A DNA stretch of 64,000 nt from Streptomyces goshikiensis (GTDB taxonomy: Bacteria; Actinomycetota; Actinomycetes; Streptomycetales; Streptomycetaceae), in NCBI RefSeq assembly GCF_014650555.1, contig NZ_BMVE01000005.1, forward strand, positions 488,240 to 552,239. Reading direction: 5' to 3'. The translations under genes and the position numbers were made by a program. Below the pieces are notes generated by a model. That model did no database searches. It had not been told where the DNA came from and saw only the letters and a list, made by a program, of their open reading frames with translations. Positions 17,463 to 26,347 of the stretch are shown here, piece after piece. How positions within the stretch are numbered: the stretch's first letter is position 1; each line of letters starts with the position of its first letter.

Positions 17463-18764
17463 ATGTCCGAGGAAACCAGCAGCAGCACCGGCGCCGAAGG
17501 CCCCGGCGACGGGAGCACCCGCGACGGGAGCACCACCGGCGCGCCGTCCCGGCGGGCCGTGCTCGGCTGGGGCGGTGCCGGGCTCGCGCTCGGCGCGGCC
17601 GCGGCGGGCGGTAGCGTCGCGGCGCTCCGGGGTGGGACCGAGACGGTGCCGGCGGGGATGAGCGGTGCGGCGGTGCCCTTCCACGGGGCGCACCAGGCGG
17701 GTATCGCCAGCGCCGTCCAGGACCGGCTGCACTTCGCGGCGTTCGACGTGACGACGAAGGACCGTGCCGCGTTGGTGCGGCTCCTGAAGGACTGGACGCG
17801 GGCGGCCGAGCGGATGACCGCGGGCCTCCCGGTCGGCGAGGGCGCCGTCGGCGGCCTCCCGGAGGCCCCGCCGGACGACACCGGCGAGGCCCTGGGCCTC
17901 AAGCCGAACCGGCTCACGCTGACCATCGGCTTCGGCCCCGGCCTGTTCGCCAAGGACCGCTTCGGCCTGGAGGACCGGCGCCCCGAGGCCCTCGTCGACC
18001 TGGAACAGTTCCCCGGCGACAACCTGGATCCGGCCCGCTCCGGCGGCGACCTGTGCGTCCAGGCCTGCGCGGACGACCCGCAGGTCGCGGTCCACGCCAT
18101 CCGCCAGCTCGCCCGCATCGGCTTCGGCAAGACCGCGATGCGCTGGTCCCAGCTCGGCTTCGGGAAAACCTCCTCGACCACCCCCGACCAGCAGACCCCG
18201 CGCAACATGATGGGCTTCAAGGACGGCACCCGGAACATCTCGGGCACCGACACCGCCGCCCTGGACCGGCACGTATGGGTCGGAGGCGGCGACGGCGCCG
18301 ACTGGATGACCGGCGGCTCCTACCTCGTGGCCCGCCGCATCCGCATGCACATCGAGACCTGGGACCGCACCCCGCTCCAGGAACAGGAGGACATCTTCGG
18401 CCGCGACAAGGCCGAAGGCGCCCCCGTCGGCAAACCCAAGGAACACGACGCACCGTTCCTGAAGGCGATGAAACCCGACGCCCACGTCCGCCTCGCCCAC
18501 CCCGACAGCAACGACGGCGCGACGATCCTGCGCCGCGGCTACTCCTTCACCGACGGCACCGACGGCCTCGGCCGCCTCGACGCGGGCCTGTTCTTCCTCG
18601 CCTACCAGCGCGACGTCCGCAAGGGCTTCGTCCGCATCCAGCGGGCACTGTCGAAGAACGACTCGCTCAACGAATACATCCAGCACGTGGGTTCGGCCGT
18701 CTTCGCCGTCCCGCCGGGCGTCCGCGACACGGACGACTGGTGGGGCCGGACGCTGTTCTCGTAG
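17463..18764 (+). CDS. efeB: EfeB, Tat-exported DyP-type heme peroxidase
   Basis: A 433-residue protein starting at ATG 17463 (AAGG nine bases upstream). Residues 30-60 form a twin-arginine signal (SRRAVLGWGG followed by an Ala/Gly-rich hydrophobic stretch), so it is exported folded with heme. The DyP signature GFKDGTRN (GxxDG, catalytic Asp) and the late conserved RRGYSFTDG and FLAYQRD are present. In EfeUOB systems EfeB oxidises ferrous iron or extracts iron from heme on the outer face. It lies between efeO and efeU. Confidence 0.92.
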   Translation: MSEETSSSTGAEGPGDGSTRDGSTTGAPSRRAVLGWGGAGLALGAAAAGGSVAALRGGTETVPAGMSGAAVPFHGAHQAGIASAVQDRLHFAAFDVTTKDRAALVRLLKDWTRAAERMTAGLPVGEGAVGGLPEAPPDDTGEALGLKPNRLTLTIGFGPGLFAKDRFGLEDRRPEALVDLEQFPGDNLDPARSGGDLCVQACADDPQVAVHAIRQLARIGFGKTAMRWSQLGFGKTSSTTPDQQTPRNMMGFKDGTRNISGTDTAALDRHVWVGGGDGADWMTGGSYLVARRIRMHIETWDRTPLQEQEDIFGRDKAEGAPVGKPKEHDAPFLKAMKPDAHVRLAHPDSNDGATILRRGYSFTDGTDGLGRLDAGLFFLAYQRDVRKGFVRIQRALSKNDSLNEYIQHVGSAVFAVPPGVRDTDDWWGRTLFS

Positions 18765-18785
18765 TAGCGGACAAGGGGAAACCAC

Positions 18786-19640
18786 GTGTTCAGCAATTAT
18801 CTGATCGGGCTGCGCGAGGGGCTGGAGGCCAGCCTGGTCGTCTGCATCCTCGTCGCCTACCTGGTCAAGACCGGGCACAAGGACAAGCTGGCCCCGCTGT
18901 GGGCCGGCGTGGGCCTGGCGGCGGCGGTGAGCCTGGGCTTCGGCGCGGCCCTCGAATTCGGCACGCAGGAGCTCACCTTCCAGGCGCAGGAGGCGATCGG
19001 CGGCTCGCTGTCGATCATCGCCGTGGGTCTGGTGACCTGGATGGTCTTCTGGATGAAGCGCACCGCGCGGCACCTGAAGTCCGAACTGCACGGGAAGCTG
19101 GACGCGGCGCTCGCGATGGGCACCGGCGCGCTGGTCTTCACCGCGTTCCTGGCCGTCGGCCGGGAGGGCCTGGAGACCTCGCTGTTCGTGTGGCGCTCGG
19201 TGAAGGCGGCCGGGGACGGCGCGGCCCCGCTGGTGGGCGTGCTGCTGGGCATCGCCTCGGCGATCGCGCTGGGCTGGCTCTTCTACCGGGGCGCCCTGAA
19301 GATCAATCTGGCCAAGTTCTTCAAGTGGACCGGCGGCATGCTGGTCGTGGTCGCGGCGGGCGTGCTCGCGTACGGGGTCCACGACCTCCAGGAGGCGGAC
19401 TTCCTGCCCGGCCTGGCGAACAAGGCCTTCGACGTCAGCGAGTCGGTCCCGCCGGACAGCTGGTACGGGACGCTGCTGAAGGGCACGTTCAACTTCCAGC
19501 CGGACCCGACCTGGCTCCAGGTCGTGGTGTGGGTGCTCTACCTCGTTCCCACGCTGTTCCTGTTCTTCGCCCCGCAGCGGGCCGGCCGCCCGGCGGCGCC
19601 GAGCGCTCCGGCCGCGCCGGCCGCCACGGACCGCTCGTAG
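18786..19640 (+). CDS. efeU: EfeU, FTR1-family high-affinity iron permease
   Basis: A 284-residue membrane protein with seven helices. It carries the two REGLE motifs that define the FTR1/EfeU family, REGLEASL at residues 10-17 and REGLETSL at about 126-133; these glutamates line the iron path. GTG start 22 bp after efeB. The C-terminus ends in an Ala/Pro-rich tail. A strong terminator follows. Confidence 0.93.
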   Translation: MFSNYLIGLREGLEASLVVCILVAYLVKTGHKDKLAPLWAGVGLAAAVSLGFGAALEFGTQELTFQAQEAIGGSLSIIAVGLVTWMVFWMKRTARHLKSELHGKLDAALAMGTGALVFTAFLAVGREGLETSLFVWRSVKAAGDGAAPLVGVLLGIASAIALGWLFYRGALKINLAKFFKWTGGMLVVVAAGVLAYGVHDLQEADFLPGLANKAFDVSESVPPDSWYGTLLKGTFNFQPDPTWLQVVVWVLYLVPTLFLFFAPQRAGRPAAPSAPAAPAATDRS

Positions 19641-19653
19641 CGGCAGACCAACC

Positions 19654-19692
19654 CCGACGGGGCCCGGATCCTCCCGATCCGGGCCCCGTCGG
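19654..19692 (+). terminator. Terminator after efeOBU
   Basis: A perfect 17-bp inverted repeat (19654-19670 with 19676-19692) closes a CTCCC loop. It lies between the efeU stop and the convergent acetyltransferase gene and can serve both strands. Confidence 0.85.
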
Positions 19693-19715
19693 CGTGTGCG
19701 GGCGGCGCCGCGCCG

Positions 19716-20336
19716 TCACCAGAGGCGGTCGACGGGCCCCGGGTGGAGGGCGATCCGCGTCCCCGCGAAGGCGGCGGCGCCGGCCCGGGCGTCCGGGCCG
19801 TCAGGGCCGTTCGCGCCGAGGAACTCCGCCAGGACCTCCTTGTCGAACCCGGGCCCGTCCGTCGCCAGGGGTTCCTCGGGCGTCCCGCCCACCAGGACGG
19901 CCCCCGGCAGCCGGGTGAACCCGGCGGCCTCGTAGAACGGCGCCAGCGGCCGGTCACAGCTGAACAGCACCAGGTCCAGCCCCGGTACGGCGGCCAGTTC
20001 GCGGCGCGCCGCCGCGACGAGCCGGGCGCCGCAGCCCCGGCCGCGCAGCGCCCGCCGGGTCACCACGGAGCTCAGCCCGGCCGCGCGGTACGTCCGTCCC
20101 CCGTGCCGGATCTCCTTGAACAGCAGCGCCAGCGAGGCCGCCACGGTGCCGTCGGCGGTCACGAGCAGCAGGGCGCGCGGCGCGAGGGCCGGGTCGTGCC
20201 CGGGCGTCGCGCCGGGCCAGGCCTCCGCCTCCAGGGCCGCGACCCGAGCGGCGAGCGCGGCGGGCAGCTCGGCCTCGGCGAACCCGAGCACCCGCGTCAC
20301 GGGGGCGTGCGCCCCGGATCCTGGCCCTGCGATCAC
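19716..20336 (-). CDS. GNAT-family N-acetyltransferase
   Basis: A 206-residue protein. The acetyl-CoA binding motif A is visible (SSVVTRRALRGRGCGARLVAAA, about residues 90-110), as is a late FYEAAGFTRL, both typical of GNAT enzymes. The substrate is unknown. Its GTG start overlaps the stop of the upstream PhzF gene (GTGA), so the two are co-translated. Confidence 0.8.
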   Translation of the reverse strand: MIAGPGSGAHAPVTRVLGFAEAELPAALAARVAALEAEAWPGATPGHDPALAPRALLLVTADGTVAASLALLFKEIRHGGRTYRAAGLSSVVTRRALRGRGCGARLVAAARRELAAVPGLDLVLFSCDRPLAPFYEAAGFTRLPGAVLVGGTPEEPLATDGPGFDKEVLAEFLGANGPDGPDARAGAAAFAGTRIALHPGPVDRLW

Positions 20337-21193
20337 GCGATCCTCACGCCCGCGCCGCCGACCCGGACCCGCGGGTCCCCGGCCCGCAGCTCCACCGTCA
20401 GCACCCCGGGGCGGCCCATGTCCTCGCCCTGGCGGAGGGTGAGCACCGCGTCCGCCGGGGCCAGTCCCCGCTCGCGGGCGTACGCCCCGAAGGCGGCCGC
20501 GGCCGCCCCGGTGGCGGGGTCCTCGACGACGCCGCCGACCGGGAAGGGGTTCCGTACGTGGAAGAGCGCCGGGGCCTCGCGGTACACCAGCTGGACGGTG
20601 GTGAGGTCCAGGCGCCGCATCAGCGCCTCCAGCCGGTCGAAGTCGTACGAGAGGTCCGCGAGCCGCGCCCGCGTTCCGGCGCCGAGCACCAGGTGCCGGG
20701 CCCCGGCGTAGGCGATCCGGGGCTGGAGGGCCGGGTCGAGGTCGGCCGCCGGCCAGTCCAGCGCGGCCAGCGCCTCGGCGAGGTCCGCCGGGGAGATCTC
20801 CTCGACGTGGGGCTCCACGCTGGTCAGCACCGCCCGCGGGACGCCGTCGGCCATCTCGACCGACACCGGCACCGTCCCGGCGCGGGTCGCGAACACCAGC
20901 TCGCCGGGGCCGATGCGCTCGGCCAGCGCGACCGCGGTGGCCACGGTGGCGTGCCCGCAGAAGGGGACCTCCGCCTTGGGGCTGAAGTAGCGCACGGTGA
21001 AGGCCCGGCCGGGCTCCGCGGTCAGGCCGGCCGGCGGCGCGGTCAGGAAGGCCGTCTCGCTGTAGCCGAGTCCGGCGGCGATCCCCAGCATGGCGGCGTC
21101 GTCCAGCCCGGAGGCGTCCAGGACGACCCCGGCGGGATTGCCGCCCTCGGGGTCGTCGGAGAAGGCGGTGTAGCGCAGTACCTCGGTCGTCAT
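20333..21193 (-). CDS. PhzF-family isomerase/epimerase-like protein
   Basis: A 286-residue member of the PhzF/DAP-epimerase fold: RYTAFSDDPEGGNPAGVVLD at the N-terminus, LGYSETAF, VPFCGHATVAT and VVEDPATGAAAAAFG. It is longer and closer to canonical PhzF than the paralogue at 9271. No phenazine genes are nearby, so the substrate is unknown. It is the first gene of a two-gene unit with the acetyltransferase. Confidence 0.85.
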   Translation of the reverse strand: MTTEVLRYTAFSDDPEGGNPAGVVLDASGLDDAAMLGIAAGLGYSETAFLTAPPAGLTAEPGRAFTVRYFSPKAEVPFCGHATVATAVALAERIGPGELVFATRAGTVPVSVEMADGVPRAVLTSVEPHVEEISPADLAEALAALDWPAADLDPALQPRIAYAGARHLVLGAGTRARLADLSYDFDRLEALMRRLDLTTVQLVYREAPALFHVRNPFPVGGVVEDPATGAAAAAFGAYARERGLAPADAVLTLRQGEDMGRPGVLTVELRAGDPRVRVGGAGVRIA

Positions 21194-21263
21194 GATCGCC
21201 TCAACCGCACCACCGGATCCCGCATTCCCGCGCCCGCGCCCGCGCTGACGCTCACCGGACGGC

Positions 21264-22025
21264 CTAGCCTCGCCCGACGTAGGGCATCGCCGTGGCCATC
21301 ACCGTCGCGAACTGCACGTTCGCCTCCAGCGGCAGCTCCGCCATGTGCAGCACCGTCCGCGCGACGTCGGCCGCGTCCATCACCGGCTCCACCGCCAGCT
21401 GCCCGTTCGCCTGGAGGATTCCGGTCCGCATCCGCTCGGTCATCTCCGTCGCCGCGTTGCCGATGTCGATCTGCCCGCACGCGATCCGGTACGGCCGCCC
21501 GTCCAGCGACAGCGACTTCGTCAGGCCCGTCATCGCGTGCTTGGTCGCGGTGTAGGCGATCGAGTTCGGCCGCGGCACGTGCGCGGAGATCGAGCCGTTG
21601 TTGATGATGCGGCCGCCCTGCGGATCCTGCGCCTTCATCACCCGGAAGGCCGCCTGCGCGCAGAGGAACGCCCCCGTCAGGTTGACGTCGACGACCGCGC
21701 GCCAGTCCTCGTAGGCGATGTCCTCCAGCGCGACCCCGGCCGGGCCGAAGGTGCCCGCGTTGTTGAACAGCAGGTCCAGGCGCCCGTACCGGTCCCGTAC
21801 CGCCGAGAAGAGCGCGGTCACCTCGTCCGGATCGCTCACGTCCGCCCGTACGCACAGCACGTCCGCGCCGGCGCCGGCCGCCTCGGCCGTCCGCTCCAGC
21901 GGCTCGGTCCGGCGGCCCGCCACGGCCACCGACCAGCCGGCGGCGGCCAGGGTCAGGGCCACGGAGCGCCCGATTCCGGAGCCGGCCCCGGTGACCACGG
22001 CGATCTTCTTCCCAGGTTCGTCCAT
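21264..22025 (-). CDS. Short-chain dehydrogenase/reductase
   Basis: A 253-residue SDR. The cofactor motif TGAGSGIG is at residues 12-19 with GRR after strand two (NADP preference possible); NNAG, the catalytic Ser (NNGSIS) and YTATK follow. The start ATG at 22025 is the first that gives a normal SDR N-terminus. It diverges from the MFS gene. Substrate unknown. Confidence 0.88.
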   Translation of the reverse strand: MDEPGKKIAVVTGAGSGIGRSVALTLAAAGWSVAVAGRRTEPLERTAEAAGAGADVLCVRADVSDPDEVTALFSAVRDRYGRLDLLFNNAGTFGPAGVALEDIAYEDWRAVVDVNLTGAFLCAQAAFRVMKAQDPQGGRIINNGSISAHVPRPNSIAYTATKHAMTGLTKSLSLDGRPYRIACGQIDIGNAATEMTERMRTGILQANGQLAVEPVMDAADVARTVLHMAELPLEANVQFATVMATAMPYVGRG

Positions 22026-22131
22026 GGGGCCGCAGGCTACGTCACGGCCGCCGAGGGGCCCTGGACGTTCCGATAGCTGAGAACATGGGTCGGTCAGGGG
22101 TGCGAAAAACACGAGGAGAGTGGAGTCCCGC

Positions 22132-23436
22132 ATGTCGGAGAGAGCCCCCGCGACGGCGTCCCAGCAGCCGTCGCCCGAGACCCCCTCTGCCCCCGGATCC
22201 ACCCCCCTCACGAAGGCGCGCCGCACCGGGCTGCTCGTCACCTTCGTGCTCGGCGGCCTCACCGCGCTGCCGCCGCTGTCCATGGACATGTACCTGCCGG
22301 CCCTGCCGGAGGTCACCACCGCCCTGCACAGCCCGGCCGCGACCATCCAGCTCACCCTGACCGCCTGCCTGGCCGGGATGGCCCTGGGCCAGCTGGTCAT
22401 CGGCCCGATGAGCGACAAGTGGGGCCGGCGCGGACCGCTGCTCGCCGGCATGGTCGTCTACGTCCTCGCCACCGCGCTGTGCGCCCTCGCCCCGACCGCC
22501 GGGACGCTGATCGCCTTCCGGCTGCTCCAGGGCCTGGCCGGCGCCGCCGCGATCGTCATCGCCCGCGCCGTCGTGCGCGATCTGTACGACGGCGTCGAGA
22601 TGGCCCGGTTCTTCTCCACCCTGATGCTCATATCCGGGACGGCCCCGATCATCGCCCCGCTCATCGGCGGCCAGGTGCTCCGCTTCGCCGACTGGCGCGG
22701 CGTCTTCGCCGTCCTCACCGTGGTCGGCCTCGCGCTCACCCTGCTGGTGTGGCGCGGCCTCGGGGAGACCCTGCCGGCCGAGCGCCGCCAGACCGGCGGC
22801 GTCGGCGCCGCACTGCGGACCATGCGGGGACTGCTCGCCGACCGGGTGTTCGCCGGGTACATGCTGGCCGGCGGCTTCGGATTCGCCGTCCTCTTCTCGT
22901 ACATCTCCGCCTCCCCCTTCGTGGTGCAGGAGATCTACGGGGCCTCCCCGCAGGCGTTCAGCCTGCTGTTCGGCCTCAACTCGGTCGGCCTGATCGCCGT
23001 CGGCCAGATCAACGGCAAGCTGCTGGTCGGCCGGGTCAGCCTGGACAAGGCCCTGGCGAGCGGGCTCGGCACCATCACCCTGGCCTCGGTGGCGCTGCTG
23101 CTGATGTCCACCGGGGTGTTCGGCGAGGTCGGGCTGGTGCCGATCGCGGCCGCGCTGTTCGTGCTGATGTCGGCAATGGGCCTGGTGCTGCCGAACACCA
23201 ACGCGCAGGCCCTGATGCGCACCCCGCACGCCGCCGGATCGGCCTCCGCGCTGCTGGGCACCTCCTCGTTCCTGGTCGGGGCGATCGCCTCGCCGCTGGT
23301 CGGGATCGCCGGCGAGGGCACGGCCGTCCCGATGGCGGTGGTCCAGCTGGCCTGCTCGCTGCTGTCGGTGGGCTGCTTCCTCGGGATGTGCAGGCCCTGG
23401 CGGGACCGCGAGGCCACGGTGGCCGCCGCGGCGTGA
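22132..23436 (+). CDS. MFS multidrug exporter, Bcr/CflA subfamily
   Basis: A 434-residue transporter with about 12 helices. The segment LPPLSMDMYLPALPEV in helix 1 and the loop motif GPMSDKWGRRGPLL are typical of the Bcr/CflA drug-resistance group. The ATG at 22132 has GGAG eight bases upstream; a GTG twelve bases earlier is a less likely start. It likely exports small toxic molecules; the substrate is unknown. Confidence 0.88.
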   Translation: MSERAPATASQQPSPETPSAPGSTPLTKARRTGLLVTFVLGGLTALPPLSMDMYLPALPEVTTALHSPAATIQLTLTACLAGMALGQLVIGPMSDKWGRRGPLLAGMVVYVLATALCALAPTAGTLIAFRLLQGLAGAAAIVIARAVVRDLYDGVEMARFFSTLMLISGTAPIIAPLIGGQVLRFADWRGVFAVLTVVGLALTLLVWRGLGETLPAERRQTGGVGAALRTMRGLLADRVFAGYMLAGGFGFAVLFSYISASPFVVQEIYGASPQAFSLLFGLNSVGLIAVGQINGKLLVGRVSLDKALASGLGTITLASVALLLMSTGVFGEVGLVPIAAALFVLMSAMGLVLPNTNAQALMRTPHAAGSASALLGTSSFLVGAIASPLVGIAGEGTAVPMAVVQLACSLLSVGCFLGMCRPWRDREATVAAAA

Positions 23437-23468
23437 ACCGGCCGCCCGCGTCGCCGTAAACTTCGCGG

Positions 23469-24488
23469 GTGAACGCCTCCGCCCCCGCCCCCGCCACCAC
23501 CTCCGAAACCCTGCGCCACGCGCTGGGCGGACTGCTCGAAGGGCTCCCGCCGAAGCAGGCCTCGGCCGCCGTCGAGCGCCTGATCGCGAACTACCGCGGC
23601 ACCACCCCGACCGACGCGCCCGTGCTGCGCGACCGCTCCGACGTGGCGGCGTACGCCGCGTACCGGATGCCGGCCACCTTCGAGGCCGTCCGGTCCGCGC
23701 TGGACGGGCTGGCCGAGGCGGCCCCGCACTGGACGCCGGGCTCGCACGTGGACGTCGGCGGCGGCACCGGCGCCGCAGCCTGGGCGGCCGACGCCACCTG
23801 GGACGGCCCGCGCGGGACCACCGTGCTCGACTGGGCGGAGCCGGCGCTGGCCCTGGGCAAGGAGCTGGCGGCCGCCTCCGGCTCGCCGGTGCTGCGCGGC
23901 GCCGACTGGCGACGGGCCGTCATCGGAGCCGGCCTGGTGCTGCCCGAGGCCGAGCTGGTGACCGTGTCGTACGTACTCGGCGAGCTCACGCCGGAGGCCC
24001 GCCGGGCCGTGGTCGCCGAGGCGGCGCGCGCCGGGCAGGCGGTGGTGGTGATCGAGCCGGGCACGCCCGAGGGGTACCTGCGGATCCGCGAGGCCCGCGA
24101 CATGCTGATCGCGGCCGGTCTGCGGGTCGCCGCGCCCTGCCCGCACGACGGGACCTGCCCGATCGAGGTCGGGCAGGACTGGTGCCACTTCTCGGCCCGG
24201 GTCAGCCGCTCCTCCCTGCACCGGAAGGTCAAGGGCGGCTCCCTCCCGTACGAGGACGAGAAGTTCAGCTACGTGGCCGCGACCCGCTTCCCGGTGGAGC
24301 CGGCCGTCTCCCGGATCACGCGCAGGCCGCAGATCCGCAAGGGGCTGGTCCTGCTGGACCTGTGCGGTCCGCAGGGCGCCGGGGCGCCGGGGCTGACCCG
24401 GGCCACCGTGACCAAGCGCCACGGTGACCTCTACAAGTCGGCGCGGGACGCCGACTGGGGCCAGGAGTGGCCGCCGCCCGCTCCGTAG
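23469..24488 (+). CDS. Rsm22-like methyltransferase-related protein
   Basis: A 339-residue protein resembling the Rsm22/METTL17 family associated with the small ribosomal subunit. A SAM-type glycine loop is present (HVDVGGGTGAAAWA), and the C-terminal half contains conserved cysteines and histidines (CPHDGTCP, QDWCHF) and the RSSLHRKVKGG basic segment characteristic of the family. It probably acts on or binds 16S rRNA. GTG start 32 bp after the MFS gene. Confidence 0.8.
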   Translation: MNASAPAPATTSETLRHALGGLLEGLPPKQASAAVERLIANYRGTTPTDAPVLRDRSDVAAYAAYRMPATFEAVRSALDGLAEAAPHWTPGSHVDVGGGTGAAAWAADATWDGPRGTTVLDWAEPALALGKELAAASGSPVLRGADWRRAVIGAGLVLPEAELVTVSYVLGELTPEARRAVVAEAARAGQAVVVIEPGTPEGYLRIREARDMLIAAGLRVAAPCPHDGTCPIEVGQDWCHFSARVSRSSLHRKVKGGSLPYEDEKFSYVAATRFPVEPAVSRITRRPQIRKGLVLLDLCGPQGAGAPGLTRATVTKRHGDLYKSARDADWGQEWPPPAP

Positions 24489-24515
24489 GCCGCGGCCGCA
24501 TCCGTCGGCCGCGGC
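24489..24515. terminator. Bidirectional terminator between convergent genes
   Basis: A perfect 10-bp inverted repeat (24489-24498 with 24506-24515) with a 7-base loop lies exactly between the stops of two convergent genes. Confidence 0.7.
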
Positions 24516-25324
24516 TACATCCGCAGCTCCTGGGTGCAGCACTTCACGCTGCCGCCCCCCTTGAGCAGTTCCCCGAGGTCCATGGGGACCGGCTCGAACC
24601 CGCGGTCGCGCAGCGGCGCCAGCAGCCCGGCCGCGGCCTGCGGGAGCAGGACGTGCCGGCCGTCCGAGACCGCGTTCAGCCCGAGGGCCGCCGCGTCGTC
24701 GGAGTCGGCGATCAGGGCGTCCGGGAAGAGCCTGCGGAGCACGGCCTGGCTGCCGGGCGAGAAGGCGGCCGGGTAGTACATGACCTCGTCGCCGTCGAGG
24801 ACGCTGAGCGCCGTGTCCAGGTGGTAGTAGCGCGGGTCCACGAGGTCGAGGCCGATGACGGGCCGGCCGAAGAACTCCTGGGCCTCGTCGTGGGAGAGCG
24901 GGCTGGAGCGGAAGCCCCGCCCGGCCAGGATGTAGCTGGTCGTGACGGCGAAGTCTCCCTCGCCCTCGTTGACGTGGGACGGTTCGTGAATCTCCTGGAA
25001 GCCGTGGGACCGGAACCAGTCGAGGTGGATCTCCGCCTCCGCGGCGCGCTCCGGGTGGGCGAACCGGGCGCCGAGCACCCGGCCGTCGACCACGAGGGCG
25101 CCGTTCGCGGCGAAGACCATGTCCGGCAGGCCGGGGTCCGGGGTGAGGGTCTCGACGGTGTGGCCGAGGGAGCGGTAGCGGTCCCTCAGGTCCTCCCACT
25201 GGGCGTTCGCGATGGGCAGGTCCACCGGTTTCGTGGGGTCCATCCACGGGTTGATGGAGTAGGTCACCTTGAAATGTGCGGGTGGGCACATCAGGTAGCG
25301 CCGGGGTGTGGCGTCTCTGCGCAA
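24515..25324 (-). CDS. ddaH: Dimethylargininase-like amidinotransferase-fold enzyme
   Basis: A 269-residue protein of the guanidine-modifying superfamily. The catalytic Cys lies in GGGSVKCCTQEL at the C-terminus, the catalytic His in YYHLDTAL, and the substrate-binding acidic block in NEGEGDF. Streptomyces homologues are annotated as dimethylargininases, which hydrolyse methylated arginine to citrulline; this is recalled family knowledge. The TTG start at 25324 is chosen because GAGGAG lies six bases upstream and it gives the usual LRRDATPRRYLMCPP N-terminus. It diverges from a TetR gene. Confidence 0.8.
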   Translation of the reverse strand: MRRDATPRRYLMCPPAHFKVTYSINPWMDPTKPVDLPIANAQWEDLRDRYRSLGHTVETLTPDPGLPDMVFAANGALVVDGRVLGARFAHPERAAEAEIHLDWFRSHGFQEIHEPSHVNEGEGDFAVTTSYILAGRGFRSSPLSHDEAQEFFGRPVIGLDLVDPRYYHLDTALSVLDGDEVMYYPAAFSPGSQAVLRRLFPDALIADSDDAAALGLNAVSDGRHVLLPQAAAGLLAPLRDRGFEPVPMDLGELLKGGGSVKCCTQELRM

Positions 25325-25455
25325 AGAAGGCTCCTCACGACTCACGAAGGTGTGGAGAGAATCGTCCCTCCTCGACAGGGACCGCGCAGTGAACTGACCG
25401 GGTGGTTTAAGGAATGACTCGAAGACGAGACGTATCGGGTTGGTAGCTTGGCGGC

Positions 25456-26172
25456 ATGAGCACCGAGCCCCCCGCGTCGAGACCGGCCGCCCCACCACAG
25501 CCCGCGAAGGCCGCCGCGGCCGCAGCCGCAGCCGGGAAGACCGTCAAGGCCCCGGACGCCGGCCGCCGCAGCGAGCGCTCCCGGCGCGCGATCCTCGACG
25601 CCGCGCTCGCCCTGCTCGGGGAGGTCGGCTACAACAAGCTCACCATCGAGGCCATCGCGGCCCGCGCGGGGGTCGGCAAGCAGACCATCTACCGCTGGTG
25701 GCCCTCGAAGGCGGCGGTGCTGCTGGACGCCTCGCTGGCGCTCGCCGGGGAGCCGGACGCCGAGGGCGGGTGGGCCGGGCTGCCCGACACCGGTGATCTC
25801 GCGGCCGACCTGAAGCTCGTACTGCGGGCGACGGTCGACGAGTTCAACGACGAGAGGTACGAGGCCCCCGCGCGCGCCCTGACGGCGGCCGGGGCCACGG
25901 ATCCCGAGCTCGGGGCGCGGTTCACCGAGCGGCTGCTGGAACCGCAGCTCGCCCTGTACGAGGACCGGTTGCGCACGGCCCGGGAGGCCGGGCAGCTCGC
26001 GCCGGACACGGATCTGCGACTGACGGTGGAGATGCTGCTCGGCCCGCTGACGTACCGCTGGCTGCTGCGGACGGCGCCGCTGACGCACGCGTTCACGGAC
26101 GCGCTGGTGGACGGGGTGCTGGGCGGGGTGGCCGGCGGGACGACCACCGGGGTGGGGAAAGTCACCGCCTGA
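25456..26172 (+). CDS. TetR-family transcriptional regulator
   Basis: A 238-residue repressor-type protein. After an Ala/Pro-rich N-terminal tail, residues 37-83 form the TetR helix-turn-helix (ERSRRAILDAAL...LTIEAIAARAGVGKQTIYRWWPSK). The C-terminal ligand domain ends LLRTAPLTHAFTDALVDGVL, as in the TetR C-terminal groups with small hydrophobic effectors. It is divergent from the dimethylargininase-like gene 131 bp away and may regulate it. Confidence 0.88.
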   Translation: MSTEPPASRPAAPPQPAKAAAAAAAAGKTVKAPDAGRRSERSRRAILDAALALLGEVGYNKLTIEAIAARAGVGKQTIYRWWPSKAAVLLDASLALAGEPDAEGGWAGLPDTGDLAADLKLVLRATVDEFNDERYEAPARALTAAGATDPELGARFTERLLEPQLALYEDRLRTAREAGQLAPDTDLRLTVEMLLGPLTYRWLLRTAPLTHAFTDALVDGVLGGVAGGTTTGVGKVTA

Positions 26173-26347
26173 CGGCTGACGGCACATGCCGCATCTGGCT
26201 GAGAAGATATGGCCGGTTTCTACGGGTATGCACGGGTTTACCGGGGACCGTGCGTGGGGCCCCGGTTGAGGAGCGCGGTCATCCGGGGCTCAGGATGGTG
26301 GGAGCATGTGAGGGTCTGCCGGGGCCAACGTTCAGGTGAGGGGATAG

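Noticed and set aside
20333..21193. Phenazine biosynthesis cluster suggested by two PhzF genes
   Set aside because: No other phenazine genes are present; PhzF-like proteins are widespread isomerase-fold enzymes.
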